64,000 nucleotides of DNA, taken from assembly GCF_954871325.1 (NCBI RefSeq), contig NC_088778.1:29249120-29313119 (forward strand), read 5' to 3'. Under the pieces are notes generated by a model that saw nothing but the letters and a program-made list of their open reading frames with translations, was not told the origin of the DNA and made no database searches. The position numbers were made by a program, and so were the translations under genes. Position 1 is the stretch's first letter. The number at the start of each line of letters is the position of its first letter. Shown here piece after piece: positions 59,601-64,000 of this stretch. Source of the DNA: Gordionus sp. m RMFG-2023 (lineage: Eukaryota; Nematomorpha; Gordioida; Chordodea; Parachordodidae).

Positions 59601-60731
59601 AATTTAAAAATTAATAATTAATACTAAGTTTATAATGTTTGCTCATGATTTATGGTATATTTAAGGTGCCTAACACTAAATTTAAGAGTGCTTGGTAGAT
59701 GTAAATGGTATTGGAAAAGGTATTATAAATATCTACATTAATATACGTAACTTATAAATATGAAATTACAAAATTAATTTTATTTTACTTTCATCCACTA
59801 TCGGAATTTCAATTAATACATTAGAATTGGTTGATATATCGCTTATGCTTTCATCAAGAATCAAATCATCCTTATAGGATCTTTTTACCCTTGTGCCAGT
59901 TTCGTCAGAAGGGTTAGTGAGTTCTTCAATTTGTTTTTTTTGTGATGTTTATAATAAAATGTTATAATTTAAAACTCGATAAAAAAAATTTTAAGATTGT
60001 TTTTGTAATTTTAAGTTAATATGTTCGCTTATTGTTTAGGGCGGTCAGAGTGCTAATCTATTACTTTTACCACTATTTTTTGGGAATGGACATAGGGGAA
60101 ATGCATAAATGAAGATATAGGTTGTTAAAAAAAACCCATAATTATTAATCAACAAATTACAAAATTAATAAATTGTATTTTACTTCCATCTTCCGGTATA
60201 TTCCTTTCAAAATGAGCTTGATTAGTCACGGTTGGAGTGGATTTGGAGGTTGTAAAACGCCTTTTCCTCCGGGGAAGCCCCAAAATTCTTTGGAGAAGAC
60301 TTACTTTACTTTCATTCATTTCATCGATCGCTTTTCCTATTATTATGGCTTCTGATTTTTATTTGAGACGTTAAAAAAATATTTATTTAATTAATACAAG
60401 TTTATAATGTTTGCCAATAATTTATGGCATATTTACGGTGCCTAGCATTACATTTAAGATGGAAGGGGTATGGGAAAAAGTATTGCAAATGTCAACATTA
60501 ATATACAATACTTATTAATTAAAAATTACAAAATTAATTGTATTTTACTCTCAGCCACTTTCGGAATCTCAATTATTATATTTGGAGTTATATTCGAATT
60601 GGTTGCTATATCGCTTATCCTTTCGTCATTAAGAGTCAAATCATCCTTAGAGGATCTTTCTACCCTTTTGCCGGGTTCGTCAGAAAGGTCAGTGAGATCT
60701 TTAATATATTTTTTTGTGATGTTTGTAACAA
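56409..60731 (-). CDS. Unrecognised gene of nine symmetric phase-1 exons in repeated pairs
   Basis: Nine candidate exons on the minus strand; all except the stop-containing one are multiples of three, and all begin with two bases of a split codon. Two types alternate with a period of 0.72-0.76 kb: type A (60549-60731, 59789-59923, 59064-59216, 58337-58453) and type B (60184-60351, 59443-59556, 58733-58873). Then follow 58022-58075, 57028-57230 and 56409-56636. Donors are nearly always A|GTAAAAT. The product is hydrophilic, rich in Lys/Arg/Ser/Asp/Glu, with no domain I recognise. First and last coding exons were not found. Confidence 0.6.
57028..57230 (-). CDS. Repeat gene exon with possible stop
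   Basis: Acceptor tttgtaaacag, phase-1 start, frame open to a TAG at 57028-57030. Reads EKKSHPAKKVARRWSFRQVK, LPDRNQIGRIWNRVVRLYRN, PNKNPKMSKPILAFSN. It may be the last exon, or it may splice within to the exon at 56636. Confidence 0.5.
58022..58075 (-). CDS. Repeat gene short exon
   Basis: 54 nt, acceptor aaatcatatag, donor GAAA|GTTAAA (weaker than the others). Reads ITTQNQCEWFDIPLDDE. It looks like the tail of an A-type exon. Confidence 0.4.
58337..58453 (-). CDS. Repeat gene exon A4
   Basis: 117 nt. As in A2 the usual acceptor is mutated (attattacacg) and a downstream in-phase AG (aaattaaag) is the likely substitute. Key pieces: TNLSSEPTTSLKRPFSDELY, QSKDEPTTSNTPYEDA. The most diverged A copy. 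Confidence 0.5.
58733..58873 (-). CDS. Repeat gene exon B3
   Basis: 141 nt, acceptor cgataaag, donor AGAA|GTAAAA. Key pieces: MIKDSRISLLQRVLRISQST, KRFITSKSNQKVIDLPKFER, DIPKDR. Confidence 0.55.
59064..59216 (-). CDS. Repeat gene exon A3
   Basis: 153 nt, acceptor attattaaag, donor GAAA|GTAAAA. Key pieces: KKQIKELTDPSDETGKRVKR, SFRDYLIATNSTT, KIEKPRKDE. Confidence 0.6.
59443..59556 (-). CDS. Repeat gene exon B2
   Basis: 114 nt, acceptor aatacaaaag, donor AGAA|GTAAAA. Key pieces: MKASKMSLFQRALGIAKRKK, SNPNIINQPIPEDR. Shorter than B1 by 18 codons, still in phase. Confidence 0.55.
59789..59923 (-). CDS. Repeat gene exon A2
   Basis: 135 nt. The acceptor used in A1 and A3 has lost its AG here; the next in-phase AG (aaattgaag) would shorten the exon by whole codons. 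Key pieces: TNPSDETGTRVKRSYKDDLI, ESISDISTNSNVLIEIPIV. Confidence 0.55.
60184..60351 (-). CDS. Repeat gene exon B1
   Basis: 168 nt, acceptor aaaaatcag, donor GGAA|GTAAAA. Key pieces: SKVSLLQRILGLPRRKRRF, TTSKSTPTVTNQAHFERNIP. The basic cluster PRRKRRF looks like a nuclear-localisation or processing-type motif; its role is unknown. Confidence 0.6.
60549..60731 (-). CDS. Repeat gene exon A1
   Basis: 183 nt, acceptor attattacaag, donor GAGA|GTAAAA. Key pieces: VTNITKKYIKDLTDLSDEPG, KRVERSSKDDLTLNDERISD, then IEIPKVAE. It is the longest A copy and includes the ITPN insertion. Confidence 0.6.
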
Positions 60732-61009
60732 CTTGTAATAATTTGAGACTCGATATATAATAAAACATTTTAATAAATGCAGAATTATTTACAATTTTAA
60801 GTTAATATGTTCGCTTGTTGTTTAGGGTAGAACTAGTTTGCTAAACTATTACTTTTTACAATTATTTTGGTGAGTTGGGGATGATATATATAATAATGAA
60901 AAGCTAATATCAAAATTAATAAATTATTATTTACTCACAACTTCTCCTGGTTTTCAACCTCTATTAAATCTGCTTTTACTATAATGTTCAATGCAATTTT
61001 TAATTTTTA

Positions 61010-63245
61010 TAAAAATAACGTTTACAATATATTAGCCTATTTTTTTACAACGTCGATGCATTTATTTTAGAGGTTCAGTTACATTCGTAGTTTTATTCCT
61101 TACCACTTATCTATAAATTGGTAACAGGAAATATTTAAAGATTATTTAAGCACGTTTTAAGGTCTTCAGAAGAAAATGAATATAACCGTCAAATCTAATC
61201 GAAATTCTGACAGTTATCGATAAACCGGAAGCTGGAATAAAACCATCAATAAATATTATAGTGTTTTACTAGAAGAAGTGTGAGGATTAATAATTCTTGA
61301 GTAATGTTTTCGCATTGATGTAGAAAATTCCTTAAAATTATAATTAGACATAATTATATTTCGTAATATATTTTTTTCAGCTAAAATAATTTAATGATGA
61401 TATTTAGAATTACTACAATTATAGGATGATTGTAAGGTATTTCATAATAACCATATTTTTTTTGATATATGATAAGCATTTCTAAAAAAGAAATTCTTTA
61501 TAATAATAATCTGAAAGAGAAACCTCATCAAAAAAGTCGATTTTATCATATCAGAAATTTAATCAGAACATGGTTAGGCTTTTAGGAGGACCACATATTT
61601 TACTTATTTTATTGGCTTTTATTTTAACATAATACAATCTTTTTATTTTAATCAGTGAGTTAAATTTTTATAGAAGGTCCTAATGAGTATTTGTAGAATT
61701 CCCAAGAAATTATAGGAAGAGTAGGCACTTATAGCCCATGAGTTTATTTTAAAATATTCTGTAGCTCTAAGTTTTTCATATCAATCCAATTTAATCTAAA
61801 GAGAATCAGATTAACTATTCGTAATGTGAAATGCAAGAATGACGACTGGGAAGAGTTTCTTTAAGGCATAAATGACGTAGAAATTCAAAAAAAGAAAAAA
61901 AAGAATCTTAATTTATAAATTTTAAGTTGTAATATCACAAAATAATATAAGGTTTCTAGCCTAAAAATATATCAGCGATTGTTTTTTCAGAATGTCACAT
62001 TTATTTGTAAAATAAAGTTTGCAATAGATTAGTCTTTTGTTTTTAAACGTCGATTCATTAATTTTAGAAAATAAAGTTTAAAATATATCAGCCTTTTGTT
62101 TTAAAAGGTCTAGGTATTAATTTTATATGTTCAGTTACTTTTGGTTATAGTTAAAATTTTATAATAGTTTTATTCCTAAACGCTTATTTTTGAAATGTTG
62201 TATATCGGTACCATAGTATATCGGTACTGGAAAAGATTTAAATAAGATATTTAGGCAAGTTTTGAGGATTTTTTTTATCTCCAGAGGAAAAAGAACATAA
62301 AGGTCAAATTCAATCTAAACTCAGATACAAGAAAGTTATCAGTAGATGAAGTTAAAATATAATTTATTAACTTATGTAATTTTAAGTTAATAGCTAGTGG
62401 TGTAGATTTTAAACTCAAATAAGTTGTGCTAAACCAAAATATTACCTATATAATACAATAAAAGTTTATTTTTAACTATTTTAATCCCACAAACTGATTT
62501 TATACATTTTATTTATATAATATATTAAAAATTGTTATAAAATAATTATATAGCCACCATCATTAAATATTATGGTGTTTACTAGAAGAAGTGTGAGGAT
62601 TAATAATTCTTGAGTAATGTTTTCGCATTGATGTAGAAAATTCCTTAAAATTATAATTAGACATAATTATATTTCGTAATATATTTTTTTCAGCTAAAAT
62701 AATTTAATGATGATATTTAGAATTACTATAACTATAGTGTGATTGTTGCGTATTTTATAATAACTATATTTTTTTGATATTTATACGATTGAGCGATTTC
62801 TAAAATAGAAATTCTTTATAAAATGATCTGATATTTAAGTAATTAGTAATCAGAACTTGCTTAACCTCTCAGGAGGGCCATAATAAATACTTTATTTTTA
62901 TTGACTTTTATTTTAATATAATCACTATCTTTCTATAGTAATAAGTGAGTTAAATTTTTAAAGAAAATACTAATGAGAATTTTATAAATTCCCAAGAAAT
63001 TTATAGGAAGAGTAGGCATCTACAGCCCATGAGTTAATTTTTTTAATCTAATAAGAATCATTACATTAGCTAGTGGAAGTGTGAAATGCAGTTTGACGAC
63101 TGGAAGGAGTTTCTCTAAGGCATAGATGAATCTAAGTCTTAGAAATTCAAAAGGAGAAAAAAAAAGGAATCTTAATTTATGAATTTCGTGTTGGAATATT
63201 GCAAAATAATATAAATGTTTTTAGCCTAAAAATATATCAGCTATA
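61010..63245. repeat. Tandem duplication of about 1.0-1.3 kb
   Basis: 61010-62020 and 62030-63245 are diverged direct copies. Best matched stretch: 'tactagaagaagtgtgagga' to 'tttttttcagctaaaataat' (61262-61400 and 62577-62705), with few differences. Weaker matches include 'gcccatgagttaatttt', 'gacgactgg' and 'agcctaaaaatatatcagc'. An extra 60-bp repeat ('aaagtttaaaatatatcagc') lies at 62005-62100. No coding frame was found. Confidence 0.7.
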
Positions 63246-63249
63246 ATAT

Positions 63250-64000
63250 TGTTTTTATTTTCAAAATGATACATTTATTCGATAAATTTTAATACAAACA
63301 TTTTGTCTGAGTTCAGTAGAGAGCGCTGAACCTTCATTTTAGGAAAGATAAATATACATGTATGAAGGTCGTTTAATGAGTGTATATATATTTTCTTTGT
63401 TATTTTTTTATTTTGCGAATGTGAAAACAGCTGTCGCGTAGATTGGGGTAAAACGATTGGCATTTTGCATTTTACCATAATATTTAAAAACATTAACAAA
63501 TCAGATTATATATTTATTTATGTACTCAAATCCTGCATCTGCAAAACAAAAAAGAGTGTATCTCTATACCTAGAATATTTTAGGAGCTTTGATTAATTAT
63601 GTGAAGTGTGCCATTTTGACATTTTACCTTATATCCAGGGTGGTAAAGTGGTTAAAATATAATTTCACATAACTATATTGTTTAATTGAACCCAATATTA
63701 CAATTACGACGTCTATTCATCGTTTTTAGTATAAACTAATCAGTATAATACCTAAATGCAAAAATAATATCAAAATGGTACAATTTGAGTGTGCCCATTT
63801 TAGGCATATCGTACATTTCAATTATTCTTCCTCTTTGCGACCATTCTTAGAATTTTATTCCAAATAAATATAGATACTATTTATTAATCTTTTATTTGCT
63901 CAAAAATATCTTTTTATATGTTGTAGACGTTAATATTTAAAAATTATATTTTTACAGCTTAAATCAGATGTAGCATTTTAACCGTTTTACCCCAAAACAA
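63250..64000. other. Window end, nothing certain
   Basis: A minus-strand frame at 63275-63499 (74 codons) has no recognisable motif. 'ggcattttgcattttaccat', near 63460, is echoed by 'tgccattttgacattttacc' near 63609. Confidence 0.3.

Noticed and set aside
60928-60985. A first exon of the repeat gene (KADLIEVENQEKL with donor gtgagt)
   Set aside because: It ends in phase 2 while the next exon needs phase 1, so it cannot join directly.
1-64000. tRNA genes
   Set aside because: No complete A-box/B-box pair with foldable arms was found; the only GTTCGAA lies inside the 5S gene.

Overview
The window is AT-rich nuclear DNA of an animal. Its host genes have many introns, with GT/AG borders and some very short introns (about 48 nt). 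One host gene looks like DCAF15, a metazoan ubiquitin-ligase receptor, and there is one eukaryotic 5S rRNA gene. No operons, Shine-Dalgarno sites or bacterial genes are seen. The species could not be placed. All family calls rest on memory of protein motifs, not on a search. Layout: (1) 0.7-19.4 kb, minus strand: seven exons of a DCAF15-like gene in matching reading phase. Its introns are packed with repeats: a diverged fold-back (2.75-4.65 kb), palindromic MITE pieces, A-rich satellite (8.75-9.17 kb), a large head-to-head inverted duplication of a MULE transposon (9.19-13.56 kb), a 125-bp tandem array (14.1-15.2 kb) and MITEs at 16.1 and 18.7 kb. (2) 19.4-32.4 kb: mostly non-coding, with MITEs sharing TAGTGTTGTTAAA ends, a young LTR-element copy (24.24-27.31 kb) with identical LTRs and a GTGGG target duplication, and small direct repeats. 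(3) 32.4-35.6 kb: a decayed PIF/Harbinger transposon with two converging genes, a transposase and a small MADF/BESS protein. (4) 35.6-49.4 kb: largely empty DNA with a hAT remnant, a LINE fragment, a 5S rRNA gene and a triplicated LTR-type fossil fragment. (5) 49.5-53.9 kb: a long palindromic element around an integrase fossil, ending at a 10-N gap, then a 188-bp satellite (53.9-55.2 kb) and a fold-back (55.4-56.3 kb). (6) 56.4-60.7 kb, minus strand: an unrecognised gene built from nine exons, of which at least eight are multiples of three in the same phase. Two alternating exon types have been copied in tandem. (7) 61.0-63.25 kb: a roughly 1.2-kb tandem duplication. The most notable themes are two separate genes that grew by duplicating symmetric phase-1 exons. 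One is the MULE gene, where 81-bp repeats each carry a 33-nt mini-exon plus a 48-nt intron. The other is the 56-61 kb gene, whose repeat unit is a pair of exons.
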